The notes beneath the pieces were generated by a model, which worked only from the letters and a program-made list of their open reading frames with translations, did not search any database and was not told where the DNA came from. The position numbers and the translations under genes were made by a program. DNA of 29,977 nucleotides from a virus: positions 1 to 29,977 of IMG/VR virus record IMGVR_UViG_3300017991_000316, one strand, 5' to 3'. Of this stretch, positions 29,389 through 29,977 are shown piece after piece. The first letter of the stretch is position 1, and every line of letters starts with the position of its first letter.

Positions 29389-29524
29389 AATGTTATACTT
29401 ATGTTGTCTTTTTGTTATACTTTTGTTGTACTTCTAATAGCTTTTGTAATAATTACCAACTTTAAAATTCATTTTATCCCCTTCACATAGTCAAATCATT
29501 TGGTTAAACTATTTTGCCAACGTT

Positions 29525-29764
29525 TTACATCTCTTTACGTACTACCACATAATCACCTGTTTCATAGTCCAGAAAATTATCACCAACTTTAACCGCAGCA
29601 CATGCCCATCTATCACCACCACACCGCTCTTTAGTCAACCTTAATTTAATCGCTCTATTAGTGCACTTACCGGTGTATTTTTCCCCAAACCCTGTATCCG
29701 CACCCTCACCTGAGATAATGTAAATATTTTCATTTGCTAATTCTTCGTTTGTCCAGCTAATCAT
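29525..29764 (-). CDS. Small protein of 79 residues, unknown function
   Basis: ATG 29764 follows CAGGAG at an 8-base distance on the minus strand. The product begins MISWTNEELANENIYIISGE, has GKCTNRAIKLRLTKERCGGD with two cysteines, and ends GDNFLDYETGDYVVVRKEM, a compact beta-type small protein. It is the last gene of a leftward group that enters the window from the right and converges on the rightward operon. No family recognised. Confidence 0.65.
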   Translation of the reverse strand: MISWTNEELANENIYIISGEGADTGFGEKYTGKCTNRAIKLRLTKERCGGDRWACAAVKVGDNFLDYETGDYVVVRKEM

Positions 29765-29879
29765 TTTTTATCTCCTGTTTGTTATAGTTTGATTCGTCAA
29801 GATTACGTGCTATGTATTCGGCTGTATCTTCTGGTTTCTCTATTTTATACGGATACGTAGCACGTAATCTGTGACTTTA
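29765..29879 (-). pseudogene. Remnant of a small gene with an in-frame TAA, overlapping an inverted repeat
   Basis: From 29876 the minus strand is open in one frame to TAG 29762, with protein-like sequence RLRATYPYKIEKPEDTAEYI followed by ARNLDESNYNKQEIKND. It has no start codon; the frame's only upstream ATG (29891) gives MRLI and then TAA at 29879-29877. The ATG overlaps the previous stop (ATGA) and the remnant's stop overlaps the next start, as in an operon. An imperfect 21-bp inverted repeat (29800-29820 and 29850-29870, 13 bp of it perfect) lies inside. Loss of the 5' coding part or sequence error is likely. Confidence 0.4.
29800..29870. repeat. Long inverted repeat (13 bp perfect, 21 bp with two G-U pairs)
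   Basis: AGATTACGTGCTA at 29800-29812 is exactly complementary to 29858-29870. The stem continues to 29820/29850 with two wobble pairs. The loop is 29 bases. It lies within the remnant gene, so it may be a mutational by-product or an mRNA element before the next gene. Confidence 0.8.
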
Positions 29880-29887
29880 AATAAGCC

Positions 29888-29977
29888 TCATACCTCAAAT
29901 TCTGTCAGGTACAAAATTAAAGATTCTATAGATTCGGAATTTAGACACATATTCATTGTAATATCCATACTTATATA
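29888..29977 (-). CDS. End of a small ORF entering from the right edge
   Basis: The frame is open from the edge to TGA 29890-29888. The first ATG in the window is at 29968, giving MDITMNMCLNSESIESLILY and then LTEFEV. The stop overlaps a following ATG. Length beyond the edge is unknown; a small helical acidic protein or the tail of a larger one. Confidence 0.35.
   Translation of the reverse strand, partial: YISMDITMNMCLNSESIESLILYLTEFEV

Larger units (their letters stand above)
27916..29524. other. Large repeat-rich non-coding region between converging gene sets
   Basis: About 1.6 kb without a convincing gene; the longest ATG-led frame (60 codons, 28784-28966) lacks support. From left to right it holds: a 9-bp hairpin (27967-27999), C-rich runs (28107-28176), a compound stem-loop (28174-28253), a field of ACTTATGACT repeats (28424-28833), tandem 41-bp and 22-bp repeats with GATC sites (28940-29092), a palindrome shared with the divergent control region (29137-29151), AT-rich DNA, and a 14-bp hairpin (29353-29388). 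Most of 28260-28960 is visibly T- and G-rich on the plus strand. Origin of replication, a regulatory hub or ncRNA locus are the main options. Confidence 0.75.

Noticed and set aside
29401-29490. 29-residue hydrophobic plus-strand ORF
   Set aside because: No ribosome binding site, in a T-rich stretch where hydrophobic frames arise by chance.
27916-29524. CRISPR array
   Set aside because: Repeats are not regularly interspersed with unique spacers of constant length; the tandem units abut directly.

Overview
The window is part of the genome of a tailed double-stranded DNA phage (or prophage), with the layout of a long, non-contractile-tailed siphovirus. It has a tail tube gene, frameshifted tail assembly chaperones and a tape measure gene, and no tail sheath gene. 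An outer-membrane-type lipoprotein signal and a possible holin/spanin-like cluster point to a Gram-negative host. I cannot name the host. No integrase, repressor, endolysin or replication gene is recognisable here.

Region 1 (1-20610) is all on the minus strand and reads leftwards from about 20.6 kb. The order is terminase small subunit, terminase large subunit, portal, DUF2213-type prohead protease with a nested scaffold, decoration protein, and major capsid protein. A Rho-independent terminator follows the capsid gene. Then come an AT-hook protein, a virion-type protein, two head-tail connector proteins, a cluster of four small membrane or lipoprotein genes, a gp10-like protein, tail terminator, tail tube, chaperones G/GT, tape measure, three tail-tip candidates, a large tail fibre, a small virion-type protein, and the start of a kelch-type repeat fibre cut by the left edge.

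Region 2 (20611-21091) is the divergent control region. It holds several palindromes, a weak leftward promoter candidate and a strong rightward sigma70-type promoter.

Region 3 (about 21092-27915) is on the plus strand: small early genes, a tRNA-Lys(UUU), then a module (about 21.9-26.4 kb) that looks by eye more GC-rich. This module holds a cytosine-C5 methyltransferase, a MazG-like nucleotide pyrophosphohydrolase, a frameshifted HD-domain hydrolase, an ASCH-domain fragment, an MmcB-like nuclease-fold protein and small zinc-ribbon, coiled-coil and membrane proteins. AT-rich phage-type genes resume after 26.4 kb.

Region 4 (27916-29524) is about 1.6 kb without a convincing gene, between converging gene sets. 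It is dense in organised structure: bipartite direct and inverted repeats, tandem 41-bp and 22-bp repeats with GATC sites, a compound stem-loop, C-rich runs, a palindrome shared with the divergent control region, and a 14-bp hairpin. An origin or regulatory/ncRNA locus is my main inference, and this is the most interesting part of the window.

Region 5 (29525-29977) returns to minus-strand small genes, including a remnant with an in-frame stop.
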